Positions 8,511 through 18,476 of a DNA stretch of 24,086 nt are shown in pieces (the first letter of the stretch is position 1; each line of letters starts with the position of its first letter). Position numbers and translations under genes: made by a program. The notes beneath the pieces were generated by a model, which saw nothing but the letters and a program-made list of their open reading frames with translations, did no database searches and was not told the origin of the DNA. The DNA is from Haplosporangium gracile (taxonomy: Eukaryota > Mortierellomycota > Mortierellomycetes > Mortierellales > Mortierellaceae): positions 1 to 24,086 of the forward strand of contig JAAAUF010000648.1 in assembly GCA_015499985.1 (NCBI GenBank), given 5' to 3'.

Positions 8511-11500
8511 TTAACCCTCTTGGGCAACAGGGACAGGAGCTGCTGACACGGTAGCAACAGCAGCCGAAGAGTCTTCCAAGAGGGACTCTGGCCCCTCTGT
8601 CGTCACCCCAGCAGAACCGGTGGCAGCGGTGAGGACGACCTTGTCATCCTCAGAGGCTTGGCGCGGGCTTCCTGACCGGGTCAAGACAAGACCAGAACTG
8701 CTCGAGTTGGAGCTGGTACTGGTACGGTTGACCGACATGCTCATGCTGCTGCGGCCAGAAGGCCAGGCAGAGGCACCCTTTGGGGCCGTGGTGGGTGACA
8801 TGGGGACGCCATATCCATAGTCTGCTGACCCGATTGACTGCGACGTGCGGCGGCTCAGGGGTCTTTGGAAGTGTGATGGCTGTTGCTGGATGGGGGAGCC
8901 TGTGCGGACGTTCAGCTCAGAGGCATTCTCGTCACCCTCGTAGAAGAGCGTAGGGTTGGGCTGGGCAGTCGCCATCGAGCCTGAACGGACACGAGAGTCG
9001 GGCGATGCAGACTTGAGGCCGGAGAAGGATGCCATGCGGGCCTTACTGGTCTCGAGCTGCATCAAACGAGCCCTGGACTCTTCCAACTCATTCTCGAGCT
9101 CCATCTCTCTTGCACGTAAGTGCTCCAGCTCTCCGAGTTCGCTCTCTAAGAACAGGTTACGTTCATGCAAGTTCTGAATCTCTTCAAGACGGGGCTCGAG
9201 CTCCTCCATGGTCTTGATCTGTTTCTCGAGTTGAAGCGTCTTGGATCGCAGAAGAGCGACCTGCTTGGCCTGACCTTCCAGCTGGGGCATGCGGATCTTG
9301 ACTTTCTCCAGCTCGACAACAACACGTTCGTACTCGTCCTTGTAGTCGGGCGAGATCTTAGCCTGCTCTGCCAGAAGTGTCTCGAGCTCGCGGTTCCGGT
9401 TCGCCAAGAATTCGAGGCGACGGTCGTCCTTGTCCTTGGATCGGAAGGACTCGAACTCCTTGGTGAGAAGGGTGTGTTGGTTGATGGCAATGTTGAGACG
9501 CTCAGAGAGATCCCAGTTGGAGTGGTCGAGTTCGGCATTGGTGGTTTCGAGCTCTTGGATACGATCCTGGAGAGACTTGACCAGTGCAACCTGGCCCTCC
9601 ATATCCTGGGTCTTTTCGACGAGCGTATCGGCAGCCACGACACGGGCCTCCATCTCGACCAAATCCGACCGGAGAGTAGGCAACGCAGCACATTCCTCTT
9701 CCAAGGCGGCGCATTGACCCTCGAGCTCCCAGACACGCTTCTCATACTCTTTTGCGCGGACCATTAAGGCCTCGTTCTTATTCCAGAGCTCTTCCATAGC
9801 AACAGTCTTAGCGCCGAGCTCCTCGACCAGACGGTTGCGCTCGTTCTCGAGATCAACAAAATGGGCGGGTCGCTGCTGGTGTTGCTGTGCGTAGGGTTTC
9901 TTTTCGAGTTCCCAGGACCGGATCTTGAGGGCGTCTCGTTCAGACTTGAGCGTGACGACCTCGCGCATCAACCGCTGGAGGTGTTGGCTCTGGAGGGTTC
10001 CATTACTGGCAGTCGAGCTATTTCTGTTGTGATGCTGGTGAGTGGCACGCTGCTGTGGCTGCTGCTGTTGGCCATTCGCTGAAGAGGTTTCGAGAGAGTC
10101 GACGGAGGAGGCGCAGGATTCGAGTTCCTTCACACGGGAGAGGAGGAACTGGTTATTGAGTTCAAAGTCTTGGAGTCGGGACACTTGGTGAGTGGCCTCC
10201 ATGTGCTGGAGCTCCAGCTTGTGATTCGACTCACGCAACTCCTGGTTTTTGCTCTTGACACGTTCCAGTTCAGCAGTGGTGGTTCGGAGGAGCTTCTTTA
10301 GGTTGTTGATCGTTGTGCTGCTGTCGGCTCCTGAGCCTCCTGCGGTGGTCGATCCTGATCCGTCATGATCGGAGGTTGCTGGCGAGAGTGGCAAGGCGGC
10401 CGAGGTCGTAGCCGATACGAGCTGCGAAAAGTGGCGATCTAGGCCCGTCTCGAGCTTGTCGGTGATCTGGCGGACGAGGTTGATACGGAACTCGTCAGGG
10501 TTAAAGTCAGCAGGAAGGGCAGACAGGGGCATGGGCGAAAGTTCTGAGGCGGTGGTGGCAAAGGTCGAGCGGTCCTGGCGCATAAACGAGGTCGGCGACA
10601 TAACTTTGGTGTTGACGGTCAGGCCTTGGCCGCGGGGTTCACCGACCTCTGTTGTTGCTGACGAGATCCCCAGTCCTGCGATAATGCCCTCCTACAAGGA
10701 AAAACGCAATTGGATTAACACGGGACTCTAAAGGGCGTTGATGGATGACGGGAGTAAAACAAAAAGGATAGGAGACACAAAGAGGGAATAAAGGGAAGGG
10801 AAGAGGGATGACAAAAACTTCTTCTGCTTTGCTTGTTTGTTTGTTTGTTTTGTCTGTCGTTTTGTTTTTGTTGTTTGGTCGTGTCACCATGTCGTGCAAG
10901 TGGAAACGACCACCAGCATGCATGCGTCAATGACCTCTTTGGTATTTTCCCTTTCTTTTTTTCTGTTTGGCTTTTGGCCCTTATTCTGACTGGACGGTAA
11001 AAAAAACTGTAAACTATAAAAAAAAATAGCACTTCAAGTGGTGAAGAAGGACAGACAGAGTGGCATGAAAGAGGCGAAAAGAGGAGATAAAAAAACTTAC
11101 CCTGGAAGAGTCGACAGTACTGCGTCTGGAGGGCCGGTTGCTGGCGGTATTATTCTCGTTACTGTAGTCGGAGGCAGCACAGTCCGAGGACGAGGGCTTG
11201 ACGAAGGAAGGCGTGAAGGAGGCGGCGTTGGGGTTCATACTGCTTCTCTTGTTGCTGTTACTTGTGGTGCTCATATCGTCCTTTCCAGGGTCTTTTTGTT
11301 GTATACGGTTGTTTTTGTGAGTGTCAATCACAAGGGGAATATTGGCACAACGAGCGCACGTGGGGAATAGAGGGAGAGAAGAAACGGGAGTGTGTGGTAC
11401 GATTAGCCAAAAAAAAATAGGGATCTCTTTTTTATGTCTTTTTGTTTCTTTTGTAGTTTGGAGATAGGTGTGTGTGTGGCAGTTGATGGGGTGATAGCAA

Positions 11501-13174
11501 TTGGATCAGTCCTACTGCACTGTATTCACAAGGGAGAGAGAACACGTAACAAAGAAGAGTTATGAACGAGAAAAAAAAGGACTAGGGGTAGAGAAAAGAG
11601 AAGGAGAACAAAAGACAAGGAAACAATGAAAAGGATTGGGGTAGGGGAAGGGAAGGGCGGACAAAGAGAATAAAGAGAGAAGAGAGAAGAGCGGGAACGG
11701 GGATGGGGTATGTGGGAAGTGGGTGAAGAGGGAGAGGGGTATATGGATTGTGTTCTCCCGTACGACCAGCAATAAAGAAGGGAACGACGCAGGTATGGGA
11801 AGGAGAGTGGTGGTGGTGACAAAAGGAGGGGGGGAGGAAAGACTGTGTGAGTGAATTGCCAATGGGGATGAAGGGATATCGATTGAAGAAGAAGAGGAAG
11901 GAGAGGAAGGAGAGGAAAGAAAGAAGAAAGATGGGGAAAATAAAGAAAGGAAGGGAGAAGAAAGAAGAAGACAATAGAAAAAAGACGACAAATAAACACG
12001 AAAGACGACAAGAGGGTGAGATGGCTTCTCTTTTTTTCGATGGGTACACAGGGCGGCGAACAATAAGGCGAATAATAAGGGAAAAGGGAAAAGCGACAAA
12101 AGAAGGGGTGCACCGCGAACATAGACAGACAGGCAGAGACACACAGAGGGAAAGAAGGAAAAGAAAAGGTAAAGGTAAAGGTAAAGACAAAGCCAAGCAT
12201 ACACATCTACACAGAAACACGCAGCGAAGATAGAGAGAAGAGTGTATGTAACAAAAATAAGGGAAACGACGGGAACACAAATAGGTAGATGCAATGGCGA
12301 GAGATATGGCTCAAGATGATTGTGATATACCCATTGGCAACGGCAATGGCAATGGCATAGTATAAAGAGATACAAGGATGCAACGGCATGTGGACAGCTA
12401 TAGACATCAGGTTACTGCTATTCCTTTTTTTTTTTGGTCTTTTCTTTTCCTTGGCCGATGCAAACCCTCTCGCTCTATGCTTGTGTGCAAGGTGCATAAA
12501 AATTCAACTGTAGATGCCACTCTTGAACAATTCCTTCCCGTTGACACCCACCCACCATTGCTATCTTCATTGGTATTCTTTTTTCAACGCTGTCAAGGAA
12601 TACTTTCAAAGATTACTATCATTCTTCTTTCTCTCGCCTTGGCGTCGAGACAGAGAGACCGAGTCGTGTAACGTGTTCCCCCAGGAAAGCGAAAAAGAGG
12701 GAAAGGGAATCACATAGACACAGCAAATTGTCTTTGTGTGAATCGTCATTGTCATCGAACCCATTTGCCTTGCACGCCACAATTCACACTAAACACTACA
12801 CACCGCACCACATTGGGCAAACCACTGTCTGCAGTGTTTGATTTCTTACCGTTGCTTGTGGATCGCATCGTTTGTCTCTACAAAAAAAAAAAAAAAAAAT
12901 ATAGACATTTCTAGGGGTCAGCTTCTTCTTCTTATTGTCCTGCTGTATGTACGTTTCAGCCCAATGAATGGTACGTAGGACAAGCAACAGCACCACGGTA
13001 AAAATAAGTGTTGTTGGGGAGCATCAGCAAACAACAAACAACAAACAACAAACAACAAACAACAAACAACAAACAACAGCAAACAAGAATGACAACAACG
13101 CCGACAGCTCTTTTCTCCTTCTCTCCCACCACCTTGATCAGTCAAAAGGGACGAACAAGAAAGAATAAAAGAAG

Positions 13175-13207
<33 letters not shown>

Positions 13208-15331
13208 GGAAAATAAAGATGGCTCAACGAGAAGAAGAAAAAAACTCTCTTTGCCCTTTTGGGCTGGCTGGGATATGCTCATCTGCATATCTCTCTCTCT
13301 TCCCTTGTTGTTTTTTGCTCTCTATCTGTTCTTCCCCCCGCTTTGAGTGTCCACATGGCATCTCATTGGCACGTTTATCGGCCACATAGTTTTGTTTTCT
13401 GTTAACGACAGAAGGAAGGATTCTCCGTACTCGTGGTCACTACTGTACTCCCCGTGCCATCCATCCATCGTCGCTGTTGGGTTGGGGCGGGATGGAAGAG
13501 GGAAAGGGATGGTGAAAATGACACACAGACAAGGGTCGCGAAAGAAGGAAGAGTCAATTGGCATTTGGGAATATGAGTGGTAGGAAATCAGCCCATCCAC
13601 ACCAGCTCACTACACTACTTGAATGGACTTAATTGGTCATAACGTTGACATTGCCATTCTGCTCGGTCGTCGGGAAAGAGAGTCGAGTCGAGTCGTAGAT
13701 TAATAGCTTGCTATCGACCAGATCCCATATTGACCAGGTCGTTCTCTTTGAAGCAGGGGGTATGTGTAATCATGTAACACATATGGAACGAGGGGAAGGG
13801 CATGAACAATGAATGAAGGGGCATGAAGAGCAAGGATAAGGACATACACAAGGGAGAGAGAGAAAAAGCAAAAAAATAAAGGGAGCATGAGCGGTGTCGA
13901 TGCAACGACTCCGTTGGCCCTTTTGTCGTTCATTAATTCACCCCATCGTCCCGCTGCCTTCCTTTCTTCGTTTTTCTTTTGTGCACTTTTCAGTTCCTTC
14001 TTCTCCATTTCCTTTCCTCCCCTCTCCTTTCCTCCCCTCTCCTTTCCTCCCCTCTCCTTATTCCAGTTTTGCATCCTCGTCCACCACCACTTCCTTGCCC
14101 TCACAAAAAACTGCGTCTCTCTATCATAACCTTGACCATCGTCTGTTCTCACAATCGACATTCACCTTTGTTTTCATTTATCTCTCTATTCGATCTTCTC
14201 TTCATATCTCATTATTTTCCAGTCCTGCTCCTCCTCCCTTAATTTCTGCACTCCTCTCTATGTCACCTTCTATTAAAACTATTAAAACACATAGTAGTAG
14301 CACAGAAACAATGATAACTCTCAACACTCCAACTCTCCAGCCCTTCAACTTTTTTCATCAACATGAGTAACACACGAGCACGGATGGGCATCCCTCCTCT
14401 TGTACCGCAAGCACACACACTGGAGGCTTTTTTTACTGCCAGTTTATATTTTTCTGTATGCTCAGTCAGTTAACAAACTGCTCTCACAGCTGCACACACC
14501 CACGACTCCTACGCTACGACACACACACATGCTCTTCCATGTCTTCTTCCCCCGCCTCCCTCGCACAAGAGCTCTCAACCCCTGCTCCGCCACTGCGTTG
14601 GTGTGAGAGACAAGGAAAAACAGGGAATGCTTATTTGACGCCCGCAGCAAAATCTCACTTTTGCTGTGTACATTACAACCATCCAAAAAGATCCCTGTTC
14701 TTCAGAAAAAAAATACGCACACACATACACAGACAAAAAAAATAAAGACTCACCTGGATGGGATAACCGGAAGCAAACGAAAAGGGCTGTTGTTGTTCGG
14801 ACTCAATGGTGAGCTTCATGTTAGAGAACGGGGCTGGGTTGGCATGGGGCAGGTTGCAGGTTACAACTGCGTCTGTCGAGAAGGAGGAGGCGGTGAAGGA
14901 AGAAGGTGAGGAAACGATTGGCAGGAAATCAATGTCTTCAGAAGATACAGGCTTGGTGGCAACGTTGGGCATCTTCATCAACGCCTGTTACGAAAGGGAG
15001 AAGGGCAGGTATGGATTAGTCATAGGTATCCTCTTGGTTCTGACATGTCATGGCAGAAATACAATACAGAGAAAAAATAAGAAAAAAAACTTACCTCGGA
15101 GGTGGCGCTTTTGGAGACGAGGGTGGTGTAGCGGGCCCGGTCTTGGTTGACGAGGTCCTCGGTCAGGGTCGACTTGCCGGTGAGAGGGGAGAGGAAGGCA
15201 GCGGCAGTGACAGAGGAGGAGGGAAGGTTGATGTTAATGCGACGGGGACGGGGGAGAGATGCGACGGAGGAGGAGGAGGAAGAAGGAGAGCGAGGTTGCA
15301 GGGAGATGCGGTGAGTCTTGACCTGGGACAT
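8511..15331 (-). CDS. Long coiled-coil, Ser-rich cytoplasmic protein of unknown function
   Basis: Preferred exons, in order on the minus strand: 15331-15095, 14984-14754, 12877-12850 (28 nt), 11291-11101, 10691-8511. This is 956 codons including TAA (955 residues), and every phase fits. Donors are GTAAG or GTGAG; acceptors are GTTACGAAAG-side CAG, T-tract plus GTAG, AAAAAG and TTGTAG. The N-terminal ~330 residues are Ser/Pro/Asn-rich and probably disordered, with EGIIAGLGISS at the last junction. Heptad-rich segments from about residue 340 to 760 repeat ELE, RVKELE and LEKQ-type motifs, typical of an extended coiled coil. The final ~170 residues are Ser-rich with SPT, RRTSQS and SGSPRQAS, resembling phosphorylation sites. 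No motor, CAP-Gly or membrane segment was seen. A scaffold or polarity role is possible, but I do not recognise the family. A shorter product could start at ATG 11274 (784 residues). Confidence 0.75.
10692..11100 (-). other. 409-nt intron of the coiled-coil gene
   Basis: Donor AGG/GTAAG and acceptor TTGTAG/GAGGGC join SSR to EGIIAGLG in phase 0. No feature was seen inside beyond T/A-rich low complexity. Confidence 0.85.
11521..12240. repeat. Long purine/pyrimidine-asymmetric tract
   Basis: The + strand is mostly A and G for ~700 bp, with short interruptions near 11750-11800 and 12000-12070. All three minus-strand frames are open for long stretches here because pyrimidine triplets contain no stops. 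The predicted peptides are Ser/Leu/Phe/Pro-rich artefacts, so this is not coding. Confidence 0.85.
12168..12185 (+). repeat. GGTAAA hexamer x3
   Basis: Three perfect tandem copies inside the purine-rich tract. Confidence 0.9.
12850..12877 (-). other. Candidate 28-nt exon of the coiled-coil gene
   Basis: On the minus strand an 18-T tract and GTAG precede the exon, and a GTAAGAAA donor follows directly. It reads RQTMRSTSN plus one base. It accepts phase 0 from the upstream exon ending in GYPIQ and delivers phase 1, exactly what the AAAAAG acceptor at 11292 needs (Asp-Pro-Gly-Lys-Asp-Asp-Met). No other exon was obvious between 14753 and 12878. Confidence 0.65.
12882..12899 (+). repeat. A18 run (polypyrimidine tract of a minus-strand acceptor)
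   Basis: Eighteen consecutive A on the + strand, directly upstream (minus sense) of the 28-nt exon. Confidence 0.9.
13028..13076 (+). repeat. CAAACAA heptamer x7
   Basis: Seven tandem seven-base units in the large intron. The period of seven makes all frames low complexity; non-coding. Confidence 0.9.
14011..14055 (+). repeat. 15-bp unit CCTTTCCTCCCCTCT x3
   Basis: Three perfect, adjacent copies on 14011-14025, 14026-14040 and 14041-14055, inside a pyrimidine-rich zone of the intron. The unit is a multiple of three, so spurious peptide repeats appear in every frame. Confidence 0.95.
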
Positions 15332-16340
15332 GCCACTCTGTGTGTTGTTATGGTATGGTATGTGGTTATGAGAAAAGAGTCTGTGTATGCGGTGAAAAGA
15401 AGAAATAGATGTGAGTGTTCAGAGGCAGGGGGGACAAGTGGCCAGGTGATGGCTGCAGCTGTTTGGTGTTGTTTCTTGTTCCTGAATATGACGATCAATG
15501 TGTATGAGTGTGTCTGTTCACAGACAGGGATAGGTATATAGCACTATCAAAAGAAAAAGAAAACAAATGTTTTGCTGTGTTGTTAAAACTTTCAAGAAGG
15601 AAGATGATGACGATGATGAAAAAGAAAAGTTGAAGGAGAGATGAAGGATGACTGGAAGAAAAGATGATGATAAATGAGAAAAAGAAAAAAAGATGAGTTG
15701 ATCAGGTGGGTTCCGTTTGAGGAAGGAGAGAGGGGGAGAGAAGAGAAGGGAGAATTTGAAAAAAAAAAGACGGACCGGAGTTTGTGGAGGAGGGAAGGTG
15801 CAAAGAAAAAAAAGGAGAAAAAAAAAAGTCCCAGTGAATGACAGAGACGACCGTTGGAGGAGGGAAATAGACGTACGAAGGTACTTGCCGCACATTGACA
15901 GGGCGAAAGTGTAGGAAAGGAATGGTCCATACTGTTTTAAACCAAGTTGATTCGAACACATAGCAGCACGACTGTTTGCACATGACATATGTAATAAAAT
16001 GTGTCCCCTTCATCCAGTCCATACAACTAAACATGGATAAATAAGGATCAATCATGGTTGTTGTTGAGAAGAGGGACATACGGTAATGTGTTGTGGGAAC
16101 CATGGTTATATTTCATTGCCCTGCGGAGAATGCGGTAGCAAGATTCCTCGGAAAGGATCATGTTTTACAATAGATCCTGATCCTCCTTCACTGCCACATT
16201 CACACGCATACATTTGATACTGGAGACGTCTATGCATCGTATGTTTCTTTATTACAACCATCTATCGTTTCTCCGGTTCCTTACGTCCTCTAGAAGAAAA
16301 ATGACAAACGGGCTATCCTGTACTGATCCATCCTAGTAAT
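15332..16340. other. Intergenic region between coiled-coil gene and MPC1
   Basis: About 1 kb with no supported gene. It carries the promoter and leader of the coiled-coil gene (minus) and the 3' UTR of MPC1 (minus). The part at 15590-15860 is purine-rich on the + strand, with GATGA repeats and A runs. Longer minus-strand open frames here are pyrimidine low complexity. Confidence 0.7.
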
Positions 16341-17582
16341 TTAGGCCTTGGTCTCCAATGGCACCTTAAGGTTATCCTGAACAACACTGCTCTTACCGCC
16401 AAAGCTATTAACAATTGCAACAAAAGGCGAAAAGAGGTGTGTGAATAAACAAAAGTAAACATAAACTCACAATCACAACGATGCGATGGACTGATACGTA
16501 CTGGTGGTAGTTGATGTAGCGGTATCCCTGAATGAGCTGGGCGGTCTCGTTGGTAGCGTGGCAGGCAAAGAGGAGGTAGTTACGGGGTTGAACCATCCAA
16601 GCGAAACGCATGAACAAGAGCGAGTATACCGTCAAGGCGCCAGTCATGTTTCCAGAGATCATCTCAGGATCCTTCTTGATATCGGCAATAGCAGCCAAAG
16701 GAAGTCCCCAGTTAGCGACTATAGGTGGCATTTGGGAAACAAGGACGGATGAGGGACGCGAGGTATATGTTGATTAGAATCGATATGTTGAGATATGGCT
16801 GAAAAGTCGAGCAGTACTATTGAAAGCAAACTACTGCTCATTTTGCTTACCAGGACCCCAGAAGTGCTAATGATTGTCAGATCGCCAGATAACACACATG
16901 CGGTTGAAAATAATGAAGAGTTAGTACAAGGGCATAATTGTTCACTTGGTCGTAAGATTGCCGTGTCCTTCTAAAGTCAATGATGTTGCCCATGGCCCTC
17001 TTCCGCTTCCATGACAATTCTGCAAAGAGATGCTTAAACAAACGATCTGAGTGAACAATTAGCAATGACAAAGGTATCGCCCAATCGATTCCCATCTAGT
17101 CGCGTCGTGTCGTTGTTCCGTTGCGACTTTGCAAAGGGACTGGCATTACCCATCCTTCTGCATGCTTCCATTTTGTGTCTTGCACACGTTGTCGCCTATA
17201 AAGAGGCGTGTCCCAGAGAGTGAAGCCAGAGGCCATCCATCCGAGTAGACAGTCTCCCGGAAATCCTGCGTCCGAAAATCAGCGAGTCAGTGATGTATGC
17301 TTACGGTGCTATGAACAAGAGGGTTGAAAAGTAGCAGCGTTAACATCTCTATCTTCTTAATACAACGATATCGAAATAAAGGAACGACTAAGCAAGACTG
17401 CAGGGTCGGTTGGTTTGTATGTCCGTTTGTCTGTCTGTCATTTGAATGTGTGTGTGTTTCTGTGTATGTCTGACTGAGTGAGTTAAGTAAGTAAGGAGGG
17501 ATGAAGTTGTTTACCTCATGAGGTATTGCCTGAACTCGGGGCTGACGATCTTTTGGCCGAATTGTGCTGCCCAGGAAGACAT
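16341..17582 (-). CDS. MPC1: Mitochondrial pyruvate carrier subunit 1
   Basis: Imports pyruvate across the inner mitochondrial membrane as a heterodimer with an MPC2-type subunit, which is not in this window. Exons on the minus strand: 17582-17515 (68 nt), 17308-17305 (4 nt), 16866-16851 (16 nt), 16718-16502 (217 nt), 16404-16341 (64 nt). Total 369 nt, 122 residues plus stop, the usual family length. Landmarks: FRQYLM (17-22), S23-T24 from the microexon, HFWGPVANWGLP (25-36), then the conserved [25 protein letters not shown] and [19 protein letters not shown], which cover the membrane helices. The C-terminus [14 protein letters not shown] is less conserved. Introns are 206, 438, 132 and 97 nt, all GT-AG. 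The start is the first Met matching MPC1 N-termini. It is transcribed away from the ABC transporter across an ~0.9-kb shared region. Identification is secure; only the C-terminal junction is less constrained. Confidence 0.96.
16851..16866 (-). other. MPC1: 16-nt exon of MPC1
   Basis: Encodes HFWGP plus the first base of Val. It is preceded by CTGACAATCATTAG, which contains a good branch-site match, and followed by the donor GTAAGC. The sequence is invariant in most MPC1 proteins, so the exon is certain in content. Confidence 0.9.
17305..17308 (-). other. MPC1: 4-nt microexon of MPC1 (CACC)
   Basis: Minus-strand context is TTCATAG/CACC/GTAAGC. The preceding exon ends in AG (phase 2) and the next begins CAC in phase 0, so exactly one base plus ACN is required. 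Adding CACC gives AGC-ACC, Ser-Thr, the conserved pair before HFWGP. Scanning the interval from 16867 to 17514 for AG-[C/T]AC[N]-GT found only this site. Confidence 0.82.
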
Positions 17583-18476
17583 GACGGATGTAGGTGAGGT
17601 TGATGGGTAGTAGGAAGGGTGGAGAAAGTAGAGAGTGTGTTGTAAGAAAGAAAGAAAAGAAAAAAAATAAAGGGTGCTGACACGGCTCTTATTTTTTTTT
17701 TTGACCAACGGACGAGCGGGAGCCAATGTGAGGGCGGACACCAACGGAGAGAAAGGAATTCTGACTCTCTCTCTTTCTCTTCCCTTCCTTCTTCCCCTGC
17801 CCGCCTTTCTTTTTCATTACGCTCTCTCACGACTTATCTCTCATTTGCCCGTGAGACAGTCACTCGACATCACATCGGTCCTATCACACCCAACATCCAA
17901 CCCTCATCATTTTTGGGGCAATTGGCACAATGCGCAACACACACGACTCGCTCATATACGGTGACATTTCAATCCGCGAATTGTCAGAGTTCAAGGCACC
18001 TTCAGACATCGTACCACTTAACGCCGCACTTGAGGGCTCCTAATGTCTGCCTTTTCCCCAGAACTCTAAAATAGTCGCTATATGCTGCGGATGCGGTTTA
18101 CACGGCCCTGGATTATGCTACCTCTCACCGCGGATGTGCGCAGAAGATAACTTTAATGCGAAAGACCTTCTTGGCAAGAATAAAAACAACCACATCCTAA
18201 TTCGTGTCCCTTTTCTTGCTTCTTTTTTTCTTTCTCTCATACTATTCCTCTTTGCCCTTGACAGCTCAGATTAATTTTTATCCTCAATTCGAAACTGTCA
18301 ACCGCAACGCCAAGAAGAAAACAAAAGAAAAGTGAGATCAACACATAGATACACAACGAGAGTAAATAGGAATTTGGCAGCAGATCCACAACGCTCTTCT
18401 TTCCACTTTGAATTGACTTCTTTTCAATTGCACTCGCACATTCAACGAACCAGGCCGACCGACAATCATCAGCACG
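17583..18476. other. Divergent promoter region between MPC1 and ABCC transporter
   Basis: About 0.9 kb with start codons pointing outward on both sides. It contains a C/T-rich segment near 17763-17830 and an A-rich leader-like stretch at 18300-18380. No ATG precedes 18477 within ~170 bp, supporting that start. No definite TATA box or named operator was recognised. Confidence 0.65.

Larger units (their letters stand above)
11292..12849 (-). other. 1,558-nt intron of the coiled-coil gene, purine-rich on the + strand
   Basis: This lies between the 28-nt exon and the exon beginning at 11291. It contains a ~700-bp purine-rich tract. Its 3' end also resembles a pyrimidine-rich promoter followed by an A-rich leader, so a second transcription start is possible. 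Confidence 0.55.
12878..14753 (-). other. 1,876-nt intron of the coiled-coil gene
   Basis: Bounded by the CCAG/GTGAGT donor at 14754/14753 and the T-tract acceptor at 12878. It contains simple repeats (CAAACAA x7, a 15-bp unit x3, AGTCG and GAAA runs) and pyrimidine-rich stretches. No credible gene on either strand; further small exons cannot be excluded. Confidence 0.6.

Noticed and set aside
9165..9767. 200-codon + strand frame opposite the coiled-coil exon
   Set aside because: It is the antisense shadow of the heptad-rich coding exon. Its leucine-rich content mirrors Glu/Gln codons on the other strand.
11526..12375. Three overlapping minus-strand open frames of 226-271 codons rich in Ser, Leu, Phe, Pro
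   Set aside because: They arise from pyrimidine-only sequence that lacks stop triplets. All three frames are open at once, and there is no domain or splice support.
13700..14161. Minus-strand frame with KERGG repeats
   Set aside because: The repeats translate the 15-bp simple repeat at 14011-14055. No domain, and other frames are open too.
14362..14475. Short + strand frame starting ATGAGTAACACACG
   Set aside because: A leader-like context precedes it, but it has only ~37 codons and would run into the opposite-strand exon at 14754-14984. No supporting splice pattern found.
11281..14753. A single 3.47-kb intron joining 14754 to 11280
   Set aside because: It is phase-compatible, but the acceptor is weak. 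The path through the 28-nt exon uses a better acceptor and donor and also fits the phase. Kept only as an alternative.
15935..15960. tRNA B-box-like string GTTCGAATC on the minus strand
   Set aside because: The flanking bases do not form a T-stem, and no A box or acceptor stem is present.
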